From NCBI RefSeq assembly GCF_002874535.1, contig NZ_CP025025.1:1287526-1351525 (forward strand): a stretch of 64,000 nucleotides of DNA, in the 5' to 3' direction. This stretch comes from Mesobacillus jeotgali. Its GTDB lineage: Bacteria; Bacillota; Bacilli; Bacillales; Cytobacillaceae. Shown piece by piece: positions 8,377 to 17,274 of the stretch. The translations under genes and the position numbers were made by a program. How positions within the stretch are numbered: position 1 is the first letter of the stretch; each line of letters begins with the position of its first letter. The notes beneath the pieces are model-generated. The model did no database searches, was not told the DNA's origin, and saw nothing but the letters and a program-made list of their open reading frames with translations.

Positions 8377-8704
8377 ATTTCCTCCCTTAATTAGAGACCC
8401 CCAAAAAATACTAACCCTCTTTTACCCCGGAAAGGACAAATACAAACTAGGCTATTTGCTCAAAATTAAGGAACTAGCTCCTGAATAAGGAAAATACATT
8501 TCTGTACTATTACAAATTTATCTCTGTTATATAAAAGTTTTTCATTATAATATACGGCTTAAGTTAAATATTTTTGGGTGTGTTCCATTAAAAAAGTTCA
8601 AATGTTTGATATATGTCACAGCTTAATAATCTTAAAGTCTATAAAATTATTAGTGGGGAATGTTTTAAGTTCAATTACCTAAACAACGAAATTGGGGAGG
8701 GAGA
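8377..8704. other. Intergenic region between ykrP and the ferredoxin oxidoreductase operon
   Basis: This is a 330-bp AT-rich divergent promoter region. It contains the candidate Fnr-type site and -10 described separately at 8605-8647 and the ribosome binding site GGGGAGG of the downstream gene. No other gene or terminator is seen. Confidence 0.6.
8605..8647 (+). promoter_or_regulatory. Candidate class II Fnr-type promoter of the 2-oxoacid oxidoreductase operon
   Basis: TTTGATATATGTCACA at 8605-8620 matches the Fnr/CRP-type TGTGA-N6-TCACA with one mismatch. TAAAAT at 8642-8647 is a 5/6 match to the -10 consensus. The palindrome centre (8612.5) is 29.5 bp from the first base of the -10, which places it at about -41.5, the class II activator position. 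The same spacing is found at the hemerythrin and fixABCX genes. Confidence 0.55.
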
Positions 8705-8706
8705 TT

Positions 8707-9720
8707 ATGTCTATCTTACCGAAAAAGAATGAATTAGGTTTTTACGAGATAAGACTTGAATCGATTGGAGGGCTTGGTGCAAACCTTGCAGGAAAGATGC
8801 TTGCGGAAGCTGGTGTTCTAGGTCTTGGTTTGAATGGATCCAACTTTTCTTCATATGGATCGGAGAAAAAAGGATCACCGGTGAAAAGCTTTGTCCGTTT
8901 CTGTGAACCAGATACTGAAATCAGGGTCCACAGTCCAATAGAAGAGCCGCATGTTGTGGGCGTATTTCATGAGGCACTTTATAAAATGGTCGATGTAGTA
9001 AGCGGGTTGCGTCCGGACGGAATACTGCTGGTGAACTCGACGAGAGATTTTGATGACATCAAAAAAGACCTTCATCTTGAGCATGGAACACTGGCAATTG
9101 TTGATGCGCTATCCATCGCTGTCGAGGAAAAAACAAAAGTAAATACTGCAATGCTGGGTGCATTGTATCGCATCATTGATTTCCTTGATCCCGAAGCGAT
9201 GAAAAATGTTATACGCAAAACTTTTGAAAAAAAATATCCTCATTTAGTTGAGCCGAATATCAGAACCTTCGAGAGAGGCTACCATGACGTTCAATTTAAA
9301 ACATACGCACCAGAAGAAGGGGCGCAGGGCAAAGAATTCAAACGCCCAATGCCGCTTCTTGGCTACGAAACACAGGAAATAGGCGGTGTGATTACAGCGC
9401 AGGCAAATAGTATCCTCAAGGATTTAAGCGGTTCCAGACAAGGATTCCTGCCCCAATTCAATCAGCAAGAATGCATCAATTGTGCTGCATGTGATACTGC
9501 ATGTCCTGATTATTGCTTTGTATGGGAAGAAGGAGAGGACAAACGCGGCAGAAAGCAGATGTTCCTAAAGGGAATCGATTATCAATATTGCAAAGGCTGC
9601 CTGAAGTGTGTTGAGGCATGTCCAACCACTGCGTTAAGCGAGCTGAGGGAAATGATCGGCTATGCTGAGGAGAATCAAGTAAAACATAACTATCCTTATG
9701 TGACTGGAGGGGTTTCTTAA
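8707..9720 (+). CDS. 2-oxoacid:ferredoxin oxidoreductase, gamma subunit fused to 4Fe-4S ferredoxin domain
   Basis: This is one half of an enzyme that oxidatively decarboxylates a 2-oxoacid to its acyl-CoA while reducing ferredoxin. The N-terminal ~190 residues match the gamma (PorG/KorC) domain (IGGLGANLAGKMLAEAG near residue 17). The C-terminus has two ferredoxin motifs, CINCAACDTACP and CKGCLKCVEACP. The ATG at 8707 follows GGGGAGG; an in-frame TTG at 8692 precedes it but overlaps that site. The stop overlaps the ATG of the alpha-beta subunit by one base (TAATG). The substrate cannot be told from sequence; pyruvate, 2-oxoglutarate or branched-chain oxoacids are possible. Confidence 0.85.
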   Translation: MSILPKKNELGFYEIRLESIGGLGANLAGKMLAEAGVLGLGLNGSNFSSYGSEKKGSPVKSFVRFCEPDTEIRVHSPIEEPHVVGVFHEALYKMVDVVSGLRPDGILLVNSTRDFDDIKKDLHLEHGTLAIVDALSIAVEEKTKVNTAMLGALYRIIDFLDPEAMKNVIRKTFEKKYPHLVEPNIRTFERGYHDVQFKTYAPEEGAQGKEFKRPMPLLGYETQEIGGVITAQANSILKDLSGSRQGFLPQFNQQECINCAACDTACPDYCFVWEEGEDKRGRKQMFLKGIDYQYCKGCLKCVEACPTTALSELREMIGYAEENQVKHNYPYVTGGVS

Positions 9721-12014
9721 TGTCCGTTCTTGAAGAAAACGTAAAGGCAATGAGTACAGCAGAACAGGTGACAACCTTTGAATCAGGAAATGAAATGGCG
9801 GCAATGGCTGCAGCTCAGATCAACTATCATATCATGGGCTATTTTCCGATCACCCCTTCAACAGAGGTTGCTCAATACCTGGATATGATGAAATCCAGAG
9901 GGGAGCATGATATAAAATTGATTCCTGCTGATGGTGAACATGGTTCCGCGGGAATTTGTTATGGTGCTGCAGCAACTGGAGCCCGCGTGTTCAACGCAAC
10001 GAGCGCGAACGGGTTGATGTATATGCTCGAGCAGCTTCCGGTTCAATCTGGAACACGTTATCCAATGGTCTTGAACCTGGTAACGCGTTCGATCAGTGGT
10101 CCGCTGGACATACGCGGCGATCACTCAGATTTGTACTTTGCCTTAAATACTGGATGGGTCATCCTCACCGCCAGGACACCACAGGCTGTTTATGATATGA
10201 ACATTATGGCGCTTAAAATTGCCGAACACTCAGATGTGCGTCTGCCTGTCATGGTCGCTTATGATGGCTTCTTTACATCCCACCAAAAGCGCAAAGTGAA
10301 CTATTTCAAGGATCGCGCTGTTGTCCAAAGATTTGTTGGCGAGGCGCCGACAGAATATAATTTTGCCAGGGATCCAAAGAAACCGTTGACAATCGGAGCC
10401 CACATGAATGGCGACGACTTGATGAACAACCACTTCCAGCAATCAGAAGCGATGTACAAAGCGAAAGATGTTTATAAAGAAGTGGCTGCAGAATATGCAA
10501 AACTATCAGGACGCAACTATGATATTCTTGACCTTTATCAAATGGAAGATGCTGACGTAGCGCTGTTTCTATTGAACTCTGCGGCAGAGTCTGCCAAGGA
10601 TGTTGTAGACAGACTTCGTGAGAAGGGAATCAAGGCTGGTGTCATCAGCCCCAATATCATCCGGCCATTCCCTGCGCAGGAAATCAGGGAAGCACTTAAG
10701 AATGTCAAATCACTTCTTGTAGGTGAGCGTGCTGATTCCTACGGCGGACATGGGCCTAACCTGACACACGAAATTAAGTCCGCGCTGCAGGAAGACAGGG
10801 ACAATGAAACAATCGTCCAAAGCAGAGTGTTTGGACTTGGCGGTAAAGACTTCTATGCAGATGATGCTGAGGCATTTTTCAGCATGGCGATCGACGCTAT
10901 GGAAAAAGGATATGCAGAAAAGCCATTCGACTACTACGGACATGTTGCTGGAGAACCAGAAAAAGCATTGAAACAGGTCATTGAGCCACAGCATGGTGAT
11001 GTCTATAATTCAGGACTGATCCAGGTAACAAGAGATGAAGAAAAGAATAAACTGAATGTCAAAATTCCGCCTTTGAGAGCCTTGACTACAAAACCGAAAC
11101 GAATTGCATCAGGCCATGGCGCATGTCCTGGCTGTGGAATCTTCGGCGGATTGGAGCTGTTCTTTAAAGGAATTGAAGGAGATCTCGTCATTCTTTTCCA
11201 AACGGGCTGCGCGTACGTTGTTACAACAGCGTATCCTCATACATCCCATAAGCAGACAACGATCCATAACCTGTTCCAGAATGGCGCGGCAACTTTATCA
11301 GGAACGCTCGAAGCCTTCCTTGAACTGAAACGCCGTGGTGAAATCGAAGTGTCAGCAGATGCTACCTTCGTAATGGTGACAGGTGATGGCGGTATGGACA
11401 TCGGCATGGGATCGGCAATCGGAACTGCACTTCGCGGACACAAGCTAATTATGCTTGAGTACGATAACGAGGGGTATATGAATACAGGCTCCCAGCTTTC
11501 ATACTCCACTCCTTTTGGCCACATGACGAGCACATCAAACGTCGGCAAGGCACAAAAGGGTAAGGCGTTCCACCATAAGGATACAGCACAGATCATGGCT
11601 TCTACCAATATTCCTTATGTATTCACAGGAACAGAAGCTTTCCCTCAGGACCTTGTTAAAAAGGCTGCGAAGGCACAGTGGTATGCGCAAAATGTAGGAA
11701 CTGTATACGGTAAGCTTCTGATAACATGCCCGCTCAACTGGAAATCGGAAGACCGTTTTGGCCAGACAATTGTCGAGGCAGCTGTGAATTCGAACTTCTT
11801 CCCGTTATACGAAGTGGAGCAAGGTGTCACAAACATCACTTACGATCCAGAGGTGAAAAACAAGAAGATTCCATTGGCAGATTGGTTGAAATATATGGGT
11901 AAAACAAAGCATCTGTTAAAAGAAGAAAATAAGGATATGCTCGTGGAATTTGAAGAAGAAGTCGAAAAAAGGTGGCAGCGCCTTAAGGCTAAGCATGAAA
12001 ACGAATATTTATAA
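9720..12014 (+). CDS. 2-oxoacid:ferredoxin oxidoreductase, fused alpha and beta subunits
   Basis: This is a 764-residue catalytic subunit. The N-terminal ~420 residues are the alpha (pyrimidine-binding, transketolase-like) domain (GYFPITPSTEVAQYL near 40, GEHGSAGICYGAAATGAR near 72). From about residue 460 comes the beta TPP-binding domain with GHGACPGCGIFGG and the TPP-Mg motif TGDGGMDIGMGSAIG near residue 558. The fusion of alpha and beta in one chain, plus a gamma-ferredoxin fusion, gives a two-gene complex. Co-translation with the upstream gene is shown by TAATG. Pathway direction (oxidative, feeding ferredoxin) is inferred. A strong terminator follows. Confidence 0.87.
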   Translation: MSVLEENVKAMSTAEQVTTFESGNEMAAMAAAQINYHIMGYFPITPSTEVAQYLDMMKSRGEHDIKLIPADGEHGSAGICYGAAATGARVFNATSANGLMYMLEQLPVQSGTRYPMVLNLVTRSISGPLDIRGDHSDLYFALNTGWVILTARTPQAVYDMNIMALKIAEHSDVRLPVMVAYDGFFTSHQKRKVNYFKDRAVVQRFVGEAPTEYNFARDPKKPLTIGAHMNGDDLMNNHFQQSEAMYKAKDVYKEVAAEYAKLSGRNYDILDLYQMEDADVALFLLNSAAESAKDVVDRLREKGIKAGVISPNIIRPFPAQEIREALKNVKSLLVGERADSYGGHGPNLTHEIKSALQEDRDNETIVQSRVFGLGGKDFYADDAEAFFSMAIDAMEKGYAEKPFDYYGHVAGEPEKALKQVIEPQHGDVYNSGLIQVTRDEEKNKLNVKIPPLRALTTKPKRIASGHGACPGCGIFGGLELFFKGIEGDLVILFQTGCAYVVTTAYPHTSHKQTTIHNLFQNGAATLSGTLEAFLELKRRGEIEVSADATFVMVTGDGGMDIGMGSAIGTALRGHKLIMLEYDNEGYMNTGSQLSYSTPFGHMTSTSNVGKAQKGKAFHHKDTAQIMASTNIPYVFTGTEAFPQDLVKKAAKAQWYAQNVGTVYGKLLITCPLNWKSEDRFGQTIVEAAVNSNFFPLYEVEQGVTNITYDPEVKNKKIPLADWLKYMGKTKHLLKEENKDMLVEFEEEVEKRWQRLKAKHENEYL

Positions 12015-12020
12015 GACAAG

Positions 12021-12050
12021 AGAAGCCAGGGAATCCCTGGCTTCTTTTTT
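12021..12050 (+). terminator. Terminator of the 2-oxoacid oxidoreductase operon
   Basis: AGAAGCCAGGG / CCCTGGCTTCT with a three-base loop followed by a run of T. Confidence 0.9.
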
Positions 12051-12159
12051 AAATGGAAGTTTTTAAGGTTATCCAGAAAAAAATCTCGACTTTAAAGGGA
12101 TTTTCTCCATACATGTAGAAATTACTAGAAAAATGGGAATCCGATAAGGAGGCTTTCTG

Positions 12160-13743
12160 GTGAGTAGTGCTAACATAGCAGATGAGATTAAGGCACTGAA
12201 AGAGAAAATAGCCGCTTTAGAACGAGAAAATTCCTCTTTAATAGAGTGGAAGAATAAGCATCAGCGGACAGCCACTGACTGTTCTGTTCAAATGGTCCCA
12301 GCTGACGGTCCAATAAAAAGTTTTGATAAAAGATTTATTGAAGACGATGGTTTGTTAAAAAACTTATTCCTCGAAACATTGGATGGGATTGTGTTTTGGG
12401 GCAAGTGTGGACGAATCATTGCTGCTAACGAAGCAACCTGCAAGATTTTCGGACTCACTCATGAAGAGTTGTTAAAGCATAAAATTTCGGACTTCATTTA
12501 TCAAAAAGATGAGAAATATAGCGAGATGAAACAAATTATCAATGAAAAAGGCGCGCTGCGGGATGAAGCGTTTTTTCTGCTGCCAAATGGAGAAACGAGA
12601 CTGCTGGAATTTACTGTTAAGCTCAATGCGGGCGACGGCTATCATATGACTATTGTTCGGGACGCAAGTGAGCGTTACCATATGGAACAAAAGCTTCGGA
12701 AAAGCTAGGAGCGATTTCGGAGAATTTTTGAGGGATCGATTGAGGGAATGATTCTGTGGGATGAAAAGTGCAAACATTATGAGATTAACCCCTCTGGGAT
12801 GGCAAAACTGGAATTGAAGCCGGAAGACCTGGAGGAAAAAAACTTTCGGAAGCTTTTTATGAATCTTGGGATTTCAGAAGAACTAATCGATGAAAAGGTG
12901 CAAGCACTGCTCCGAAAAGGAAGGCTGGATGGAAGGATTACCATTCCGTATGGAGAAGGCAAGATGAAGCACTTTGAATACACTGTCAAACACCAATTGG
13001 TAGACAGCTTGAATCTTATAGTTTTCAGGAATATCACTGAAAAAATAGAGATGGAAGCCCAGCTCCATAAATCAGATACGCTTAATATGCTGGGGGAGCT
13101 GGCAGCGGGTATTGCCCATGAAATCCGCAATCCAATGACTGCGTTAAAAGGGTTCATCCAGCTGCTCGAAAATAGTACAGGTGATGCGTATTCATTATAT
13201 TTCCAGGTAATCAAGACTGAACTCCAAAGAATCGACTCGATCATCAACGAGTTCCTCATTTTGGCTAAACCTCAGTCAATAAAATATGAAAATACTGATA
13301 TTGCAAAAATTATGAATGAGACGGCGGCCCTCCTTACTGCGCAGGCTGTGCTACATGATGTGCAGATTAAAACTTTATATGCCGATGATTTGCCAGAACT
13401 CCTGTGTGAACCTAATCAACTAAAAAAGGTCTTTATTAATATTATAAAAAACGCGATAGAAGTGATGCCTAAGGGCGGCTTAGTCAGTGTGATGGTCAAC
13501 CAGGCACCAGGAAACAGGATACATATATGCATCCAGGATGAAGGAGAAGGAATTCCTGCTGAAAAGATCAAAAAGCTTGGAGAACCTTTTTACACAACCA
13601 AGGAAAGAGGAACAGGCCTCGGGTTGATGGTTAGCTTCAAGATCATTGAAGAACATGGTGGCACAATTGAAATCGAGAGCAAGGTCGGGGACGGAACAAT
13701 CTTTCATATTTATTTGCCAATAACCAGGGAAATGTCTGATTAA
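12160..13743 (+). pseudogene. kinE: KinE-like sporulation sensor histidine kinase interrupted by an in-frame TAG
   Basis: A GTG start at 12160 after AAGGAGG opens a frame of 182 codons that ends at TAG 12706-12708. The same frame then continues without a gap to 13743. Read through, the 527 codons give a coiled N-terminus, PAS domain 1 (about 65-175), PAS domain 2 (starting exactly at the stop, ERFRRIFEGSIEGMILW), a HisKA domain with the phospho-His at about codon 320 (GIAHEIRNPMTALKGF) and a HATPase with DEGEGIP and GTGLGLMVS. The expected residue at the stop is Glu (KSEERFRR in relatives), so GAG to TAG is the likely change. The downstream part retains a complete kinase core. It could be a decayed gene, two polypeptides, a readthrough gene or a sequencing error. 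The position matches B. subtilis kinE. Confidence 0.8.
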
Positions 13744-13764
13744 ATTCAATCAGGCGTTTTTTTT
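13736..13764 (+). terminator. Terminator overlapping the kinE stop codon
   Basis: CTGATT / AATCAG around a six-base loop, then GCG and eight T. Short stem but a long T-run. Confidence 0.6.
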
Positions 13765-13792
13765 GGTTAAAGAATTTATAAAGGTATTGAGT

Positions 13793-13977
13793 TGTGGATA
13801 ACTCAATGCAGTTTTCTTAATCCAGCTCCAGCGCCTAGCCCCTCGAGTCGCTTGTCTAGCTGCGGCTCCTAACTCCTCGAGACGCTTCGGTCCTGCCAAT
13901 GAAGTCAAAGAACGACTTCACTGTCAGGACCTCCAGCGCTTGTCGGGCCTGAACGAGGCGCTTGCGCTTTTTGTTCC
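13793..13977. repeat. Interspersed repeat element, copy 1 (internally deleted)
   Basis: It shares long blocks with copies at 17456-17727 and 29649-29941: TGTGGATAACT, TTTTCTTAATCCAGCTCCAG, CGCCTAGCCCCTCGAG, the segment TCCTGCCAATGAAGTCAAAG with the inverted GAAGTCAAAGAACGACTTC, and the end GAGGCGCTTGCGCTTTT. Relative to the other copies about 80 bp of the middle is missing or replaced. Apparent open frames inside it (starting MSKISKKI or MKSFFDFIGRTE on the minus strand) are features of the repeat, not genes. Confidence 0.85.
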
Positions 13978-14075
13978 TAAAAGCTATGTTGGAAAAACAG
14001 CCTCTAAAACCTAACGGAATAATTTTTTTGGAAATTTTACTCATTTCCCTTTTAAAATAATGAAAAATGCATTAT

Positions 14076-14102
14076 ATTAGATATATACCTAATTAGATAT
14101 AT
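14076..14102. promoter_or_regulatory. 11-bp direct repeat, candidate operator of the ArsR-type gene
   Basis: ATTAGATATAT occurs at 14076-14086 and again at 14092-14102, 16 bp apart start to start, 28 bp before the regulator gene's ATG. Helical spacing is about one and a half turns. A self-regulatory site is inferred from position only. Confidence 0.4.
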
Positions 14103-14129
14103 GTCGAATAAGTAAAGTGGAGTGGTTTA

Positions 14130-14714
14130 ATGCAGCTGGATAAAATTGTTGCTTTTCATAAAGCAATGGGGGACCCAACAAGGTTAAGAATAGTGGCTTT
14201 GCTGGCAAATGGGCCGCTTCATGGCCAGGCAATTGCCGGAAAGCTTGGCCTTACCCCGCCGACAATCACACATCATATCAAAAAATTGCGGGATATCAAT
14301 GTTATCTTCGAGCGCAGAGACAAGAACACGATTTATTTTCACTTAAATGAGTCATTAATCAAGCAACAGGCGAAAACGCTTGGCAAGTTGATCGAGAAAA
14401 AGGAAGGGGAGGTGGAAGCAATGATCGAACAGAATATCGAAAGACAAAAGGTTATTGAGAATTTCTTTACAAAAGATGGTAAATTAAAGAATATCCCGGC
14501 GCAAAGGAAGAAGAAGCTGATGGTATTCGAATATATGGTCCGTGGGTTGAAAGCCGGAAAGAAATATCCAGAAAAGGAACTGAACGAATATATCACGAAG
14601 TTCCATGAGGATTATGCGACAATCAGAAGGGAATTCATCATCAATCATTACATGTACCGTGAAAATGCGATTTATGAATTGAACCCTGAAGAGATGTGGG
14701 CAAAACCTGAGTGA
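14130..14714 (+). CDS. ArsR-family transcriptional regulator with C-terminal DUF2087 domain
   Basis: A 194-residue DNA-binding protein. Residues 1-85 form a winged helix of ArsR type (GDPTRLRIVALLANGPLHGQ, then LGLTPPTITHHIKKLRDINV). Residues 85-110 are a helical linker, and 110-190 match the DUF2087 domain (FFTKDGKLKNIPAQRKKK, EKELNEYI, DYATIRREFI). The metal-binding cysteines of ArsR/SmtB proteins are absent, so the signal is unlikely to be a metal bound there. The ATG follows AGTGGAGTGG. It is monocistronic and followed by a terminator near 14829. The target genes are unknown. Confidence 0.85.
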   Translation: MQLDKIVAFHKAMGDPTRLRIVALLANGPLHGQAIAGKLGLTPPTITHHIKKLRDINVIFERRDKNTIYFHLNESLIKQQAKTLGKLIEKKEGEVEAMIEQNIERQKVIENFFTKDGKLKNIPAQRKKKLMVFEYMVRGLKAGKKYPEKELNEYITKFHEDYATIRREFIINHYMYRENAIYELNPEEMWAKPE

Positions 14715-14828
14715 TTTTCTATAAAAATTATCATAACTCCTTTGACTTTAAGAAGCATGAAACCGCTAAAGGTATCCTCATAAAGGGTTCCGGTTCAGGG
14801 GGGCATCTTTATAATAGACAGATGAATT

Positions 14829-14855
14829 GACGTATGAATTGACATACGTCTTTTT
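14829..14855 (+). terminator. Terminator downstream of the ArsR-type gene
   Basis: GACGTATG / CATACGTC, six-base loop, followed by five T. Confidence 0.75.
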
Positions 14856-14865
14856 CTTTCGAGCT

Positions 14866-15058
14866 AATAGACGGAAAAATTCCGCTTAATTTGTAATTTC
14901 TATCTAAAAAAGCTTAAATAGGCGGAGAAATTCCGCCTATTTACACCAAAAATTCGAAAATGGGAGATTTAGAGTTGAATAAGCGGAAAACCTCCCCTTA
15001 TATACACCCGAAACGAGCTCCAGTCTGTATTTAGCCGGAAAACCTCCGCTTATTTACT
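14866..15058. repeat. Array of four degenerate hairpin units (GCGG...CCGC family)
   Basis: Four related units start near 14866, 14926, 14988 and 15028: AGACGGAAAAATTCCGCTTA, AGGCGGAGAAATTCCGCCTA, AAGCGGAAAACCTCCCCTTA and AGCCGGAAAACCTCCGCTTA. Each is a short imperfect palindrome followed by a T/A-rich TTTAYAC-like block (clearest in the last three). No reading frame is supported here. The array fills the gap between convergent genes (ArsR-type and mtnU). Confidence 0.75.
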
Positions 15059-15108
15059 TTGGATTGTTACTCGATTATGGACAAGACATCTTATTTGAAT
15101 TATTGTTC

Positions 15109-15894
15109 TTAATACAGTTCTGGCCGGCGATCAGCAAAGATGGGAATCTTGCCTCTTGCTTCCTTAACCTCATCAAGGTCGATTTCTGCCAGGAGGATTT
15201 CCTCACCTTCTCCACCTTCTGCAATCACGTCACCCCAAGGGCCAATGACCATGGAATGGCCAGCGAATTTATTGTTAGGATCTGAGCCAGCACGGTTACA
15301 GGCAATTACATAGCATTGGTTCTCAATCGCACGGGCGATGAGCAATGCCCGCCAGTGTTCAAGGCGCTGGATTGGCCATTCAGCGACAACAAACATCGCT
15401 TCAACATCATGGAGGGCATGGGCACGGACCCATTCCGGGAATCGAATATCATAGCAAATCAGCCCGGCAAATTTGTGTCCATCCAAAGAAAATAACCCTT
15501 TTTCCTTTCCGGCAGCCAGATACAGATGCTCATCCATGAGCTTGAACAAGTGGAGCTTGCTGTAGATTCCTGCCTGCTCACCATTTTTGTCGAATACTAG
15601 CAATGTATTTTCAATGCCAGCTTCTGTTTTATTTGCAACAGAACCGCCAATAAAATGGCAAGTGTATTTCTCAGCTGCATCCTTGAAAAACACTTTGGCT
15701 TCTTGTGCTTCTTCTTCTGCAGTGTCTTTTAAATTATCGAGATCATATCCGGTAGTCCACAGCTCGGGAAGGACAATGATATCAGGTTTTTGAGCCTTTG
15801 CCTTGTCGATCAGTTCGGAGGCTTTTTTGTAATTTTGCTCAGGATTCCCAAAGGCAATGTCCATTTGCAGGCATGCTATTTTATATTTCATCAT
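15109..15894 (-). CDS. mtnU: Nitrilase-family omega-amidase of the methionine salvage locus (MtnU)
   Basis: This is a carbon-nitrogen hydrolase of 261 residues. The Glu-Lys-Cys triad is visible in LPELWTTGYDL (Glu44), SKLHLFKLMDEH (Lys) and GLICYDIRFPEW (Cys). In B. subtilis the orthologue (YkrU) sits divergently beside mtnE and is thought to hydrolyse the 2-oxo acid amide left after transamination with glutamine. The gene is divergent from mtnE with 124 bp between starts. Two ATGs are adjacent at the start (15894 and 15891); GGTGAT lies upstream. Confidence 0.85.
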   Translation of the reverse strand: MMKYKIACLQMDIAFGNPEQNYKKASELIDKAKAQKPDIIVLPELWTTGYDLDNLKDTAEEEAQEAKVFFKDAAEKYTCHFIGGSVANKTEAGIENTLLVFDKNGEQAGIYSKLHLFKLMDEHLYLAAGKEKGLFSLDGHKFAGLICYDIRFPEWVRAHALHDVEAMFVVAEWPIQRLEHWRALLIARAIENQCYVIACNRAGSDPNNKFAGHSMVIGPWGDVIAEGGEGEEILLAEIDLDEVKEARGKIPIFADRRPELY

Positions 15895-16018
15895 TAATCA
15901 CCGCCATACTTTCTGAAAATTATATCTTTACAAGTTACTATTTACGTTATATCATTTGTGACTAGAATTTCAAATTAAAATTTTTGAATACTAATATATT
16001 TCCTAAGCAGGTGAGAAA

Positions 16019-17194
16019 ATGGAATTCGCACAATCAGATTTATTGAAAAGCTTGCCCAAGCAGTTTTTTGCTTCACTCGTGCAAAAAGTTGGCGCATATG
16101 CTGAAAAAGGGGCAGACATTATAAATCTTGGACAGGGAAACCCTGACCAACCAACACCTCAGCACATCGTAGAAAAGTTGAAGCAAGCTGGAGAAAATCC
16201 GGCTAACCATAAGTATTCGCCGTTCAGGGGATTGAGCTCGTTAAAAGAAGCTGCAGCAGCATTTTATAAAAGGGAGTATGGAGTCAATCTTGATCCAGAA
16301 GAAGAAATTGCCATACTATTCGGTGGCAAGGCTGGCTTGGTTGAAATTCCTCAATGCCTGTTGAATCCTGGGGACACAATTCTTGTTCCTGACCCCGGCT
16401 ACCCTGACTACTTATCTGGAGTCGAACTTGCAAAGGCAAAGATGGTGACAATGCCACTAAGAGAAGAGAATGACTTTCTGCCTGATTATGCTGTATTAAG
16501 TGCGGAGGATTTGATTCAAGCAAAACTGATGTTTCTCAACTACCCAAATAATCCTACTGGCGCAGTGGCACATCAGGAATTCTTTGATCAGACAATCGAG
16601 GTGGCACGAAAAAATGAAATTTGTGTTGTCCACGATTTTGCCTATGGAGCGATTGGCTTTGACGGGGAGAGACCACAAAGCTTTTTACAGTCAGGTGGTG
16701 CCAAGGACGTAGGAATCGAAATCTATACGCTATCGAAAACGTATAATATGGCTGGATGGCGTGTTGGTTTTGCAGCGGGGAACAAGAGCGTGATTGCTGC
16801 AATTAACTTGCTTCAGGACCATATGTATGTCAGCTTGTTTGGTGCTGTTCAGGAAGCTGCAGCAGAAGCATTACTAGGGCCGCAAGAATGTGTTGCTGAG
16901 TTAAATGCTTTATACGAATCAAGAAGAAATGTCCTTATTGACGGTCTGAAAAATATTGGCTGGCATGTCACTGCTCCAAAAGGCTCGTTTTTTGCCTGGC
17001 TTAAGGTTCCTGAACACTTCACTTCGGTAGAATTCGCGGATTTCTTGCTCGAAAAAGCACATATAGCAGTTGCGCCAGGTGTTGGGTTTGGAGAACATGG
17101 AGAGGGCTTTGTGAGGGTTGGCTTGCTGAGCTCCGAGGAGAGGTTGCAAGAAGCAGTCAGCAGAATTGAAAGCTTGGGAATTTTCAAAAAATAG
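16019..17194 (+). CDS. mtnE: PLP-dependent aminotransferase of methionine salvage
   Basis: It catalyses the last step of the salvage pathway, transamination of 4-methylthio-2-oxobutyrate to methionine. It is a fold-type I aminotransferase of 391 residues with NYPNNPTGAVAHQEFF near residue 178, the PLP lysine in YTLSKTYNMAGWRVGFA near 239, and the C-terminal VRVGLLSSEERL. GCAGGTGAGAA precedes the ATG. It is separated from the mtnWXBD operon by a promoter and a SAM riboswitch, so it is a separate unit. The kinase and isomerase genes mtnK and mtnA are not in this window. Confidence 0.88.
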   Translation: MEFAQSDLLKSLPKQFFASLVQKVGAYAEKGADIINLGQGNPDQPTPQHIVEKLKQAGENPANHKYSPFRGLSSLKEAAAAFYKREYGVNLDPEEEIAILFGGKAGLVEIPQCLLNPGDTILVPDPGYPDYLSGVELAKAKMVTMPLREENDFLPDYAVLSAEDLIQAKLMFLNYPNNPTGAVAHQEFFDQTIEVARKNEICVVHDFAYGAIGFDGERPQSFLQSGGAKDVGIEIYTLSKTYNMAGWRVGFAAGNKSVIAAINLLQDHMYVSLFGAVQEAAAEALLGPQECVAELNALYESRRNVLIDGLKNIGWHVTAPKGSFFAWLKVPEHFTSVEFADFLLEKAHIAVAPGVGFGEHGEGFVRVGLLSSEERLQEAVSRIESLGIFKK

Positions 17195-17223
17195 TTGACA
17201 TTGATTTATGAAACTGACATAAT
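17195..17223 (+). promoter_or_regulatory. SigA-type promoter of the mtnWXBD leader
   Basis: TTGACA at 17195-17200, a 17-bp spacer and CATAAT at 17218-17223, starting directly after the mtnE stop. Transcription would begin near 17230, about 45 bases before the SAM riboswitch. Confidence 0.8.
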
Positions 17224-17274
17224 CCTAATTAATAAATTCACTTTAACCAATTAAATAACTTGATTAAATTATTT

